A stretch of DNA of 64,000 bases from Blautia sp. (GTDB taxonomy: Bacteria; Bacillota; Clostridia; Lachnospirales; Lachnospiraceae), in assembly GCA_017463155.1 (NCBI GenBank), contig JAFTPT010000009.1, forward strand, positions 1 to 64,000, given 5' to 3'. This document shows positions 25,900 to 34,265 of this stretch, in pieces. Below the pieces are notes generated by a model. The model searched no databases and was not told the DNA's origin. It was given only the letters and a program-made list of their open reading frames with translations. Both the position numbers and the translations under genes were made by a program. Numbering within the stretch: the first letter of the stretch is position 1; each line of letters begins with the position of its first letter.

Positions 25900-27039
25900 A
25901 TGTCTGTACAGGAAATGAATTTACAGGAATTGCTGGACTGCTTTCATGAGGTCGCCCATGATCCCGGAAAGCAGATGAAAAAATACCTGGACGAAGGCAA
26001 AAAGGTCGTGCTGGTGGCTCCGGTCTACACACCGGAGGAAGTCATCCATTCCATGGGTATGGTGCCGATGGGCGCCTGGGGCGGAGATATCCAGCTGAAT
26101 GAAGCCAAGAAGTATTTCCCGGCCTTTATCTGCTCCATCATGCAGAGCATCGTCGAGCTAGGCACAAAGGGCGTCTATGACGGGGCCAGCGCCATCGTCA
26201 TCCCCAGCCTCTGCGACAGTCTGAAGGTCCTCGGACAGAACTGGAAATACGCGGTCAAGGATATTCCGTTCATTCCCATGACCTATCCGCAGAACCGGAA
26301 ACCCGCATTCGGCCGTACCTTTACGAAGGCCGGCTATGAGAGAGTGGCTGCCGACCTTGAGAAGGCGACCGGCATAAAATTTGAAGAGGATAAACTTCCC
26401 GCTTCCATCGATGTGTACAATGCGCACAACGCTGCCATGCGGGCGGTTTCCGAGAAACTGGCGTCCCATCCCGAGATCACCAATCAGCAGAGAAGCGATA
26501 TCTTCAAGAGTGCGACATTCATGCTGAAGGAAGAGCATACGGAGCTTGTCAATGCCCTGCTCGCGGCGCTTGACAAGGCGGGGGCGTCCGCTAAGAAGAC
26601 GATCCGGATCATGACCAGCGGTATCCTGGCGGATGCACCTGATCTCCTTACGATCCTGGACGAGAATAACATGCAGATCGTTGCTGACGACGTGGCAGCG
26701 GAGAGCCGTCAGTACCGCACCGACACACCGGATGGGGACAAAGCACCTCTTGAACGCCTGGCTGACAAGTTCGCCGAGACGGACAACTGCAGCGTTCTGT
26801 ACGATGTGGAGAAGAAACGTGTAGACAAGATCGTGGAGGATGCGAAGAAAGCGGACGCCAAAGGCGTGCTGGTGCTTCTGACCAAGTTCTGCGATCCCGA
26901 GGAGTTTGATTATCCGCTGATCAAACGGGCATGTTCCGCTGCGGATCTGCCCTGCGTCCTGATCGAGATCGACCGCCAGATGGTCAACTACGAACAGGCA
27001 AGGACAGCAATCGAGACCTTTAAGGATCTCCTCGCGTAA
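25900..27039 (+). CDS. 2-hydroxyacyl-CoA dehydratase subunit, HadC/FldC-like
   Basis: The second, 379-residue subunit of the dehydratase heterodimer. It has APVYTPEEVIHSMGMVPMGAWGG near residue 45, PAFICSIMQSIVELG and SLCDSLKVLGQNW with cluster-ligand-type cysteines, and LTKFCDPEEFDYP near the C-terminus. It pairs with the preceding subunit and follows it with a strong AAGGAGG site. The transporter gene starts 45 bp downstream. No acyl-CoA dehydrogenase/Etf or 2-hydroxyacid dehydrogenase gene is present, unlike the had and fld clusters of C. difficile and C. sporogenes. Confidence 0.92.
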   Translation: MSVQEMNLQELLDCFHEVAHDPGKQMKKYLDEGKKVVLVAPVYTPEEVIHSMGMVPMGAWGGDIQLNEAKKYFPAFICSIMQSIVELGTKGVYDGASAIVIPSLCDSLKVLGQNWKYAVKDIPFIPMTYPQNRKPAFGRTFTKAGYERVAADLEKATGIKFEEDKLPASIDVYNAHNAAMRAVSEKLASHPEITNQQRSDIFKSATFMLKEEHTELVNALLAALDKAGASAKKTIRIMTSGILADAPDLLTILDENNMQIVADDVAAESRQYRTDTPDGDKAPLERLADKFAETDNCSVLYDVEKKRVDKIVEDAKKADAKGVLVLLTKFCDPEEFDYPLIKRACSAADLPCVLIEIDRQMVNYEQARTAIETFKDLLA

Positions 27040-27084
27040 CGGACGGAACCCATCTTTTTTTCACATATTTAGGAGGTTAGTATC

Positions 27085-28260
27085 ATGAACAAGAAACAGT
27101 CAACGTTGTCCATCGCGATCGGTATCGCCTGCGTATGGATGGGAACTCACTTCGGACCGGGCGTGGCTTCCGGTACCCAGATCCTGCAGTACTGGGTACG
27201 TTTTGGCATCTGGGGAACGATCTGCAGCGTGCTGGCCATGTGCCTGCTGGGTTACTGCCTGTACTGCTCCATGGAGTTCTCACGTGTCTACAAGACCTTC
27301 AACTACGGCGACTGGATCCAGGGTGTATTCGGCATGAAATGGGTCGCATACCTGTTCGACCTGTCCTTCATCATTACCATGATGACCGCTCTCGGCGGCT
27401 CCCTGAACGCGATCGCAACGTTGCTTGAGAACCAGTTCGGCCTGAACTACTGGCTGGGCGTGGCGCTGGTGATCATCTGCGCCGCACTTCTGTGCGCATT
27501 CGGCGCGAAGCTTGTATCCAGAGCTTCTACCTACATGATGTACCTGGTCATTGCCGTTCTTGCCATCATCATCATCCTGTCCATCAGCAGCGGACAGCTT
27601 CATCTGGGTGAGGCCATTTCCAACGCGAGCAAGGGACTGACCGAGGGGATCACCCCGAGCTTCCCGAAGGCTCTTTGGAGCGCCGTGATCTACGCGGCCT
27701 TCCAGGCAACCGTTATCGCCAACATCTCCTCTGTTGCCAACCAGCTTCCGAACCGCAGCACCTCCAAGAAGGCTGCGATCATCGGTATCTGCGGCAACGC
27801 CCTGATGCTGGTGGCCCTGTCCCTGTTCCTTCTGTCCGCAACGACAATGCAGGACTACAAGGTCATGGATACCGCGACCAACCCGCTTCCCTTCTACGGG
27901 ATCCTGACCGCCCTCAACTTCGGCTGGGCCAAGGTCGTCTACGTTCTGACCGTGTTCGTGGCTGTTCTTTCCACGGCTGTCGGCTTCTGCTTCGGCGGTC
28001 TGGCAAGGTTCTCCAAGTTCTACAGAAAGCCTGAAGAAAAGACGCCCGGCAAGGATGCTATCCTTGTTGCCGTACTGCTTCTTCTGTGCGCACTGGCATC
28101 CCGCCTCGGTATCGTGCGTCTGGTATCCACCGGTTACACGATCCTCGGCTATGTCAATCTGCCGATCCTGATCCTTCCGGCGATCCTGCTGGCAGGCCGC
28201 AAGATCCGCAAGAAATATATGCAGGATCACAATGTAAACATGGACGGTGTCGACGAGTAA
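27085..28260 (+). CDS. YkvI-type membrane transporter
   Basis: A 391-residue polytopic protein with about 10 hydrophobic helices. It resembles the YkvI group in the amino acid/polyamine/organocation superfamily. The start ACVWMGTHFGPGVASGTQ resembles the glycine-rich first helix of that fold. It is the last gene of the dehydratase cluster and is preceded by AGGAGG. The likely job is uptake of the hydroxy acid or export of the product, inferred only from position. No experimentally defined close relative is recognised, so substrate is unknown. Confidence 0.8.
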   Translation: MNKKQSTLSIAIGIACVWMGTHFGPGVASGTQILQYWVRFGIWGTICSVLAMCLLGYCLYCSMEFSRVYKTFNYGDWIQGVFGMKWVAYLFDLSFIITMMTALGGSLNAIATLLENQFGLNYWLGVALVIICAALLCAFGAKLVSRASTYMMYLVIAVLAIIIILSISSGQLHLGEAISNASKGLTEGITPSFPKALWSAVIYAAFQATVIANISSVANQLPNRSTSKKAAIIGICGNALMLVALSLFLLSATTMQDYKVMDTATNPLPFYGILTALNFGWAKVVYVLTVFVAVLSTAVGFCFGGLARFSKFYRKPEEKTPGKDAILVAVLLLLCALASRLGIVRLVSTGYTILGYVNLPILILPAILLAGRKIRKKYMQDHNVNMDGVDE

Positions 28261-28290
28261 GACGTCTCACTGCCTTCATACAGGGTATGC

Positions 28291-28319
28291 AAAAGCCCGG
28301 CCTTCGCGGCCGGGCTTTC
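28291..28319 (+). terminator. Terminator of dehydratase cluster
   Basis: GCCCGGCC and GGCCGGGC form a perfect GC-rich stem around TTCGC, flanked by AAAA and TTTCT. It ends the activator-dehydratase-transporter transcript 30 bp after the stop codon. Confidence 0.88.
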
Positions 28320-28445
28320 TGCATCATAAAAAAGGACTCCGTACTGGTACAGGGAAGCAAATAACGCTCTGCATCTCCGCAGCAGCCGTATACACTGGAA
28401 CTGCTGCGGAAGTTTTACCCGGAGCTGTAAAAAGCGGACGGGGGG

Positions 28446-28898
28446 TTATTCCCCCATCACCTGGAACACGATCTCCCTGTGGCGGTCGCGGGTGTCGCAT
28501 TCGACCAGGGTCAGGTTCTGCCAGGGACCGATGGTGATATCCTTGTCCACGAAGGGGATCGTGATGAAGGGCGACAGGATGGCGGACTTGATATGGCTGG
28601 AGCCGTTGTCGTCGTGCCAGGTGTCGTGGTGCTTGTAGTAGACGACCCGCCCGTCCTTGTCAAGGTACGGGGAGATCAGGTCGAGCGCAGCCTTCAGGTC
28701 GTGGGTGACCATACCGGGCTCAAATTCAAGTGTTGTCAGGGCGGCTACGCCGCCGGTGGTAAAGCCGGTGACGATGCCGTCTTTTATATTGCGTTCTTTG
28801 CAGGCTTCACGCACGGCATTTCGGAAATCCTGCGTCACATCGATCATGCCCATGTGCCCGCGGGTGTTGTAGTTTTTCCGGATGGTGTATACTGGCAT
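28446..28898 (-). CDS. YjbQ family protein (secondary thiamine-phosphate synthase type)
   Basis: A 150-residue YjbQ/UPF0047 protein. Motifs GIVTGFTTGGVAALTTLE, HDTWHDDNGSSHIKSAIL and GPWQNLTLVECD are diagnostic; the histidines and the acidic residues form a likely metal site. The family has been reported to have weak thiamine-phosphate synthase activity, but its real role is unsettled. The ATG at 28898 has GGAGGA upstream and is preferred over an earlier in-frame ATG. A small GGGGG/CCCCC hairpin overlaps its 3' end. It is transcribed away from the shikimate kinase gene. Confidence 0.9.
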   Translation of the reverse strand: MPVYTIRKNYNTRGHMGMIDVTQDFRNAVREACKERNIKDGIVTGFTTGGVAALTTLEFEPGMVTHDLKAALDLISPYLDKDGRVVYYKHHDTWHDDNGSSHIKSAILSPFITIPFVDKDITIGPWQNLTLVECDTRDRHREIVFQVMGE

Positions 28899-29034
28899 CT
28901 TCTTTTCCTCCTTTTCCTGTATCATAACACAGAATCCTCCCGTCATCTATTGTTCTTTTTCGCTCATGTGTGGTAAAATAAGTATAATTCGTAAAAAGCT
29001 GACGGAAGCGCAGCACAGAGAAAGGATCTGCAGT

Positions 29035-29538
29035 ATGGGCACGGTTACATTGATCGGCATGCCGGCATCCGGCAAGAGCACGGTGGGCGTGATCCTGGCC
29101 AAGGTTCTGGGCATGGACTTTATCGATACGGATCTTCTGATCCAGAGACAGGAAAAAGCAAGGCTCGAGACCATCATCGCACGGATCGGCAACGAAGCGT
29201 TCCTCCGGCTGGAGGGAGAACTCTGCGCGGGACTTGCCGTGGAGCACGCGGTGATCGCGACGGGCGGAAGTGTGGTCTATTCCCAAAAAGCGATGGAGAA
29301 TCTTAAAAGAATGGGCCCGGCAGTCTATCTCCAGGTCGATTATGAGACTCTGGCCGGAAGACTGCACGACGTGCAGAAGAGAGGGGTCGTCCTTCCGGAG
29401 GGGACTTCGCTCCGGGAACTGTATGAGGAACGCTGCCGGCTCTATGAAGCCTATGCGGATATCACTGTTCCGGAGGGAACGATGACTCTGGAAGAGACCG
29501 TGGAACTGGTACACAGAAAAATACAGGAGGGAAAATGA
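29035..29538 (+). CDS. aroK: Shikimate kinase-like protein
   Basis: This 167-residue P-loop kinase has the Walker A GMPASGKSTVG, the DTDLLI shikimate-binding aspartate and GGSVVYS, as in AroK/AroL. It phosphorylates shikimate at the 3-hydroxyl in chorismate synthesis. The ATG at 29035 has AAAGGA upstream and places the P-loop at residue 8 as expected; a -10 TATAAT lies at 28983-28988. It is separate from other aro genes and is followed 1 bp later by the Dabb gene. A related small-molecule kinase is possible, since the usual RxxGE arginine region is less clear here. Confidence 0.82.
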   Translation: MGTVTLIGMPASGKSTVGVILAKVLGMDFIDTDLLIQRQEKARLETIIARIGNEAFLRLEGELCAGLAVEHAVIATGGSVVYSQKAMENLKRMGPAVYLQVDYETLAGRLHDVQKRGVVLPEGTSLRELYEERCRLYEAYADITVPEGTMTLEETVELVHRKIQEGK

Positions 29539-29539
29539 G

Positions 29540-29842
29540 ATGGTAAGACATGTGATCCTGTGGCAGCTGAAGGATGAGTTTTCACCGGAGGAAAAACTGG
29601 CTGTCGCAAAAGGTATCAAGGAAGGCCTCGAGGGGCTGGTCGGACAGGTGCCCGGTCTTGTTTCGGCACATGTACAGTTCGAAAAACTGGCAGGCTGCAC
29701 GGCGGATGTGATGCTGGACAGTGAGTTCGAAAACGAGGATGCTCTGCGCGCCTACAAGGATCATCCGGCACATGTGGCCGTAGCCGACGGGAAAGTGCGC
29801 CCGAATGTAAAAGTGAGGGTCAGCATGGACTATATAAAATAA
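29540..29842 (+). CDS. Dabb family (stress-responsive A/B barrel) protein
   Basis: A 100-residue protein with the Dabb ferredoxin-like fold, beginning MVRHVILWQLKD and containing the typical DVMLDSEFENEDALRAYKDHPAH segment. Such proteins act as dimers, and some are cyclases or monooxygenases, but most are of unknown role. It is translationally coupled to the shikimate kinase gene: AGGAGGG lies inside the end of that gene. Confidence 0.88.
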   Translation: MVRHVILWQLKDEFSPEEKLAVAKGIKEGLEGLVGQVPGLVSAHVQFEKLAGCTADVMLDSEFENEDALRAYKDHPAHVAVADGKVRPNVKVRVSMDYIK

Positions 29843-29911
29843 CACTTTCATTTTGTCGCCTTATGTACTACAATGTTATCAGAAACAATAGTCAGTAAAG
29901 GAGGATGTCTC

Positions 29912-30898
29912 ATGAGAAAAAGTTTGAAATCAATTGCTCTGTTAGGTCTTTGCGGTGTCATTAGCCTGGGAACGGGAACGGTGGCTTTTGCTGAAGAAGG
30001 CGCGGCTGCAGACGGTTCGTACACGATCGCTGTCGTGCCAAAGATGGAGGGTATCACCTTTTTCTCGTTGGTTAAGGACGGTGCGGTCAAAGCAGGAGAG
30101 GATCTGGGCGTTGAAGTGATCTACAAGGGTGCAAAAACCGCTTCGGTCGAGGATCAGGTGGAACTCATTCAGGAATTCGTGGATCAGGGCGTGGATGCGA
30201 TCTGTGTCGCGGCCAACGACATGGCGTCGGTAGGCGCGGCGATGATGACGGCCAGCGAAGCCGGGATCACCGTTCTTGACTGGGACAGCCCCTGCGGGGA
30301 GGCCGTCTCGGACGCTTCCATCTACAACGTTCTCGACAAGGAATTCGGAGAGCACATGGTCGACAAGCTGGTGGAGTTCATGGGTGACTCCGGACAGTAT
30401 GCGATCGTGACAGGCGGCCTGGAGGCCCCGAACCTGAACGCGTGGATCGATGCGGGACGTAAGTATGCCGAGGTGGAATATCCGGATCTTGAGCTGGTCG
30501 CGATCCCGGTTCCGTCCGAAGAGAACGAGGACAGGGCCTACAAGCTGACCCTGGAGCTTCTGGAATCCTATCCGGATCTGAAAGGCATCCTCGGCTATTC
30601 CACGCCGACCGCTCCGGGCTGCGCACGGGCGATCCGCGAGCTTGGCCTGCAGGATCAGGTATCCCTGGTGGCCAACGGTGTGGAGGTAGACTGTGAAGAG
30701 TACAGAAAAGACGGTTCCCTGGACTGCGGCTGCCTCTGGGACTGCGAAAAGCTCGGCTATCTGACGGTCGCAACCGCCAAATACATCCTGGATGGAAACG
30801 AGCTCGACCAGAATTACGCTGTCGAGGGTATCGACAGTCTGACCGTGAGTGATAATGGCCACAATGTATACTATACCGAGATCGGCAATGATTTTTGA
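29912..30898 (+). CDS. Sugar-type ABC substrate-binding protein, orphan
   Basis: A 328-residue secreted periplasmic-binding-protein-type-1 domain of the autoinducer-2/ribose/rhamnose group. Motifs include FFSLVKDGAVKAGEDLGVEV, DQGVDAICVAANDM and TGGLEAPNLNAWIDAG. The signal peptide ends AFA-EE, so signal peptidase I cleavage is favoured; the leader cysteine (GLCG) is a poor lipobox. AAAGGAGG precedes the ATG. Its ATPase and permease genes are not next to it: on its 3' side is a terminator and a convergent LuxR gene. It may serve a distant transporter or act as a sensor component. Confidence 0.9.
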   Translation: MRKSLKSIALLGLCGVISLGTGTVAFAEEGAAADGSYTIAVVPKMEGITFFSLVKDGAVKAGEDLGVEVIYKGAKTASVEDQVELIQEFVDQGVDAICVAANDMASVGAAMMTASEAGITVLDWDSPCGEAVSDASIYNVLDKEFGEHMVDKLVEFMGDSGQYAIVTGGLEAPNLNAWIDAGRKYAEVEYPDLELVAIPVPSEENEDRAYKLTLELLESYPDLKGILGYSTPTAPGCARAIRELGLQDQVSLVANGVEVDCEEYRKDGSLDCGCLWDCEKLGYLTVATAKYILDGNELDQNYAVEGIDSLTVSDNGHNVYYTEIGNDF

Positions 30899-30917
30899 TC
30901 ATCGGTCCGGTGAATGA

Positions 30918-30960
30918 ACAGAACAGGCGGAAAGCTTTTTCGGCTTTCCGCCTGTTCTGT
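30918..30960. terminator. Bidirectional terminator
   Basis: AACAGGCGGAAAGC (30922-30935) and GCTTTCCGCCTGTT (30943-30956) form a perfect 14-bp stem around TTTTTCG. It separates the binding-protein gene from the convergent LuxR regulator gene, whose stop codon starts at 30962. Confidence 0.88.
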
Positions 30961-31754
30961 TAATAGTCTTCCATATTCTGCAGTGCATAGATCAGATCGA
31001 CGCGGCTGTTGACGTCAAATTTCCGGTAAATGTTGTACAGGTGCTTTTCCAGTGTCGCCTTGCTGATGAACAGCTCACTCGCGATCTCCTGGTTATTCTT
31101 TCCTGTGTGGATGAGATACACGACGTCGGCTTCCCGTTTGGTCAGGCCCTTCTGCTGTGTGATCATCATCCGGTAATCCATGGCGGAATCCAGCTTTCGC
31201 CGTGAAGAGGACTGGCTGGCGAGATACAGCTGATACAGCTTCCATTCCAGGTGGATCGAGATGCCGTCCAGGATAAAGACCTCCTTGTCGGTGAAATCGC
31301 CTTCGTCCCGGCTGCGGAAAAGGCCGACCAGCGCCAGTTTCTGGTCGTTGTGTACCAGCAGGGCATGCAGCCCGTAGTAGATATCCTGAGGCGCATACAC
31401 ATCCCTGTGAAGCCGGCTTTTCTGAAAAGCTTCTTCGTCCCGGATATCGGAAGACCGAAAGACGTTGCTCCAGGGATAGGAGGCGTTTTTCAGCCAGTCG
31501 GAGCGGTAGCCGCCGGTCATGAATACAGTCTCGTCAAAATCGATGTCGGCGTTGCTGCACGTGATGGGATGCCGGTAGACGAGGCCTGGTTTTTCCTCGA
31601 TGATCTGGAAGATGATCCCTTTCCGGAACGGGATCAGCAGATTCAGCTGGTTCATGACCGTGCTGCACACGGTCTCATAGGTCTCCTGGCTGTTGATCCG
31701 GTAGATCAGCTGTGAGATAAAGGTGAATTCGCTGTCGGATATCGTGTAATGCAT
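30960..31754 (-). CDS. LuxR-type transcriptional regulator
   Basis: The 264-residue protein has an N-terminal GAF-like sensor region of about 180 residues and a C-terminal LuxR helix-turn-helix, LTKREADVVYLIHTGKNNQE with IASELFISKATLEKHLYNIY. It lacks a receiver domain. I chose the ATG at 31754 because GGAGGG lies just before it; the frame is open upstream without such a site. It is divergent from the DUF169 gene (133 bp between starts), which it may control, and convergent with the orphan binding-protein gene. The ligand is unknown. Confidence 0.85.
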   Translation of the reverse strand: MHYTISDSEFTFISQLIYRINSQETYETVCSTVMNQLNLLIPFRKGIIFQIIEEKPGLVYRHPITCSNADIDFDETVFMTGGYRSDWLKNASYPWSNVFRSSDIRDEEAFQKSRLHRDVYAPQDIYYGLHALLVHNDQKLALVGLFRSRDEGDFTDKEVFILDGISIHLEWKLYQLYLASQSSSRRKLDSAMDYRMMITQQKGLTKREADVVYLIHTGKNNQEIASELFISKATLEKHLYNIYRKFDVNSRVDLIYALQNMEDY

Positions 31755-31887
31755 ATGGACCCTCCTGATAAGCGGCCTCTGATGATACTTGTCTTCTAAT
31801 GTACCGTAAAACAGGTAGGAATGCAATAAAAGCCGGCAATATTAGAAAAAAATAAGTAACATTGTCTTTATGAAAGGAGGAAGGATT

Positions 31888-32649
31888 ATGTTATCACAGA
31901 AAGCAAAAGACCTGTTCCTGAAGATCGGCATGGAGTTTGAACCGGTAGCCATCAAGTACATGTATTATCAGCCGGATGGCGTGGAGCACATCGACGAGGA
32001 ACTGTCGTTCTGTCAGTTCGTCAAGAAAGCCCAGGTGGAGCACAGACAGTTTTTCACGACCAAGGATGATGACAACTGTTTTGGCAAGATGGTGCTCGGG
32101 ATGATCCCGAAGCCCCCGTTCGCGGCCAGCGGACAGGCCGGCGTGGACTTCGGCGTTTTCAAGACGCAGGCGCCCAATGCCCGCCTCTATCTGGAGATGA
32201 AGACGCTGACACCCGGCGCATGTAATTTTGTTCTTTTCAGCCCGATCTCGCTGTGTGATTTTGATCCGGACCTGGTGATCTGCGTGGCGACCGCCGAGCA
32301 GGGCGACATCCTGATGCGCGCGACCAGCTACATCTCCGGTGATTTCTGGGAGAGCAAGGCTTCCAGTGTCCTGGCATGTTCCTGGCTCTACAGCTACCCG
32401 TACGTAACAGGCAAGGTGAACTTTGTGATCACGGGCCTGGGCCATGGAATGAGACGCCGTAAAGTATATCCGGCGGGACGCATGCTGATCTCAATCCCGT
32501 ACCAGAAGCTGAACGAGGTGATCCAGGCACTCGACGAGATGCCCTGGAACCTGATCGCCATGCAGGAGGATGAGGAAAGCAAAGCGGAACTGAAACGGAG
32601 AATGGATGCCTGGCAGAAGATGAGCCCGGACTTTATTCTCAAAAAATAA
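31888..32649 (+). CDS. DUF169 domain protein
   Basis: A 253-residue soluble protein of the DUF169 family, common in anaerobes and of unknown biochemical role. It has conserved cysteines in LSFCQFVKKA, DDNCFGKM and VLACSWLYSY and the phrase MRRRKVYPAGRMLISIPY. Strong AAAGGAGG precedes the ATG. It lies 27 bp before the cysteine-synthase-like gene and divergent from a LuxR regulator. Some DUF169 genes lie near methyl-transfer or redox genes; the cysteines and neighbour here favour a thiol or metal function, which is inference. Confidence 0.82.
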   Translation: MLSQKAKDLFLKIGMEFEPVAIKYMYYQPDGVEHIDEELSFCQFVKKAQVEHRQFFTTKDDDNCFGKMVLGMIPKPPFAASGQAGVDFGVFKTQAPNARLYLEMKTLTPGACNFVLFSPISLCDFDPDLVICVATAEQGDILMRATSYISGDFWESKASSVLACSWLYSYPYVTGKVNFVITGLGHGMRRRKVYPAGRMLISIPYQKLNEVIQALDEMPWNLIAMQEDEESKAELKRRMDAWQKMSPDFILKK

Positions 32650-32676
32650 CAAACCCACGAAACGGAGAGAGACAAC

Positions 32677-33606
32677 ATGATCTGCAATACCATACTGGAC
32701 GCCATGGGCAATACCCCCATGATCCGTCTGCAGCATATGACAGGGCCCGAAGATGCCGAGATCCTCGTCAAGTTTGAGGGACTGAACGTCGGCGGCTCCA
32801 TCAAGACAAGGACCGCGTACAATATGATACGGGATGCCGAAGAGAAAGGACTGATCCACGAGGACACCATCATCGTGGAGCCTACCAGCGGGAACCAGGG
32901 GATCGGTCTGGCCCTGGTCGGGGCGGTCCGGGGATATCCGGTGAAGATCATCATGCCGGATTCCGTCAGCGAAGAGCGGCGTAAGCTGGTCTGCCACTAC
33001 GGGGCCGAGGTGATCCTCGTTCACGACGACGGGAACATCGGCCGCTGTATCGAGGAGTGCCTGGAGATCGCGCTTCGCATGCAGGCGGAGGATCCGAGGG
33101 TGTTCGTGCCGCAGCAGTTCGAAAATCCGGCCAATCCCGAGATCCAGCGAAAGGCGACCGGCATGGAGATCCTGGAGCAGGTGAACGGGCCGATCCACGG
33201 CTTCTGTTCCGGCATCGGTACCGGCGGGACGATCACCGGGATCGGAGAGACCCTGCGGACAAAGAATCCGGATATGCTGATCTGGGCCGTGGAGCCTGAG
33301 AACGCGGCGATCCTGTCCGGTGGTTCCATCGGGACCCACGTGCAGATGGGGATCGGGGACGGCGTGATCCCGGCCATTCTGAATCAGGAGATCTATGACG
33401 ACCTCTGCATCATCAAGGACGAGGAAGCACTGCAGGCATCCAAGGATCTGGCGAGCCGGGAGGGGATCATGTGCGGGATCAGCAGCGGGACCAACGTGGC
33501 CGCGGCTGTCCGGATGGCAAAACAACTCGGAAAAGGCAAGACGATCGTGACCGTGCTGCCGGATACAGCGGAACGCTATTTTTCCACACCGCTTTTTGAT
33601 GACTGA
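32677..33606 (+). CDS. Cysteine synthase family PLP enzyme, variant active site
   Basis: A 309-residue fold-type II PLP enzyme of the CysK group, which typically makes cysteine from O-acetylserine and sulfide. The PLP lysine is in GGSIKTRTA near residue 43, and the phosphate-binding loop GTGGT is present. Two positions differ from classic CysK: GGSVKDR is GGSIKTR, and the substrate loop TSGNTG is TSGNQG. This may mean a different amino acceptor or nucleophile. It is paired with DUF169 and not with a serine acetyltransferase. Call as ordinary cysteine synthase is possible but not certain. Confidence 0.85.
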   Translation: MICNTILDAMGNTPMIRLQHMTGPEDAEILVKFEGLNVGGSIKTRTAYNMIRDAEEKGLIHEDTIIVEPTSGNQGIGLALVGAVRGYPVKIIMPDSVSEERRKLVCHYGAEVILVHDDGNIGRCIEECLEIALRMQAEDPRVFVPQQFENPANPEIQRKATGMEILEQVNGPIHGFCSGIGTGGTITGIGETLRTKNPDMLIWAVEPENAAILSGGSIGTHVQMGIGDGVIPAILNQEIYDDLCIIKDEEALQASKDLASREGIMCGISSGTNVAAAVRMAKQLGKGKTIVTVLPDTAERYFSTPLFDD

Positions 33607-33673
33607 CCACGGCGGCTGTCTATCACGAAATCTCAGATTTGTCATTTCTCTGGTAGATTATTGACTGTACATA

Positions 33674-33682
33674 TGTTATAAT
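33674..33682 (+). promoter_or_regulatory. Extended -10 promoter of cupin gene
   Basis: TGTTATAAT is a perfect TGnTATAAT extended -10 element, about 50 bp before the cupin start. A clear -35 is not present, as often seen with extended -10 promoters. Confidence 0.6.
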
Positions 33683-33733
33683 CATGTCGGGTGCAAATCA
33701 ATTCAGTTTTGAAAACGGGAGGAATGAATTAGG

Positions 33734-34195
33734 ATGTATGATAACAATGACGGCGAATATGGCAAATATATCGTTCAGACGCTGCAGGATCCGAAGACCG
33801 GCACGCCGGAGTTCCGTGAGATGTACCGCAAATTCTCCAATCGTATCCTGTGGATGGACACCAATGTGGTCCCGGGTGCTTTCCAGATGAATACAGCCTG
33901 GTACTATGCAGTTCCCGAAAAGGATCCGGTATTCGAGGAGCATTCCCACGAGTACGATGAACTGATCGGCTTTTTCGGCAGCAATCCGGAGGATCCGTAC
34001 AACCTGAATGCGGTCATCGAATGTACTATCAACGGAGAGAGACACCGCCTGACCAAATCCAGCCTGATCTACATCCCGGCGGGACTGCCGCATATGGAGA
34101 TCAGCATCAAGAGCGTCGATCGTCCGATCTTCCATTTCTCGGTCGTGACCGGTCCGGAATACAAGGGCGGCGCATACGGAAAAGAAGAGGAATAA
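33734..34195 (+). CDS. Cupin domain protein
   Basis: This 153-residue cupin-fold protein has the metal-binding cupin motif 1 HSHEYDELIGFFG and motif 2 YIPAGLPHMEISI, so histidines and a glutamate are kept. No signal peptide is seen. Single-domain cupins of this sort may be isomerases, dioxygenases or binding proteins. GGGAGG lies about 10 bp before the ATG. It has its own extended -10 promoter and terminator, so it is a single-gene unit. Confidence 0.85.
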   Translation: MYDNNDGEYGKYIVQTLQDPKTGTPEFREMYRKFSNRILWMDTNVVPGAFQMNTAWYYAVPEKDPVFEEHSHEYDELIGFFGSNPEDPYNLNAVIECTINGERHRLTKSSLIYIPAGLPHMEISIKSVDRPIFHFSVVTGPEYKGGAYGKEEE

Positions 34196-34215
34196 GAACA
34201 GAACTGTAAAATGGA

Positions 34216-34260
34216 AGGGCCGCCGGATCCTCTGAGGATACGGCGGCCCTGCGTTTTGTT
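34216..34260. terminator. Terminator between cupin and DUF3786 genes
   Basis: AGGGCCGCCG and CGGCGGCCCT pair as an outer stem, with ATCCT-CTG-AGGAT as an inner stem, followed by GCGTTTTGTT. It lies between two convergent genes and could serve both. Confidence 0.83.
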
Positions 34261-34265
34261 CTGAT

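Noticed and set aside
28377..28409. Second terminator after the dehydratase cluster
   Set aside because: CCGCAGCAG/CTGCTGCGG is a good stem but is not followed by a T-run, and a full terminator lies just upstream. It may be incidental.
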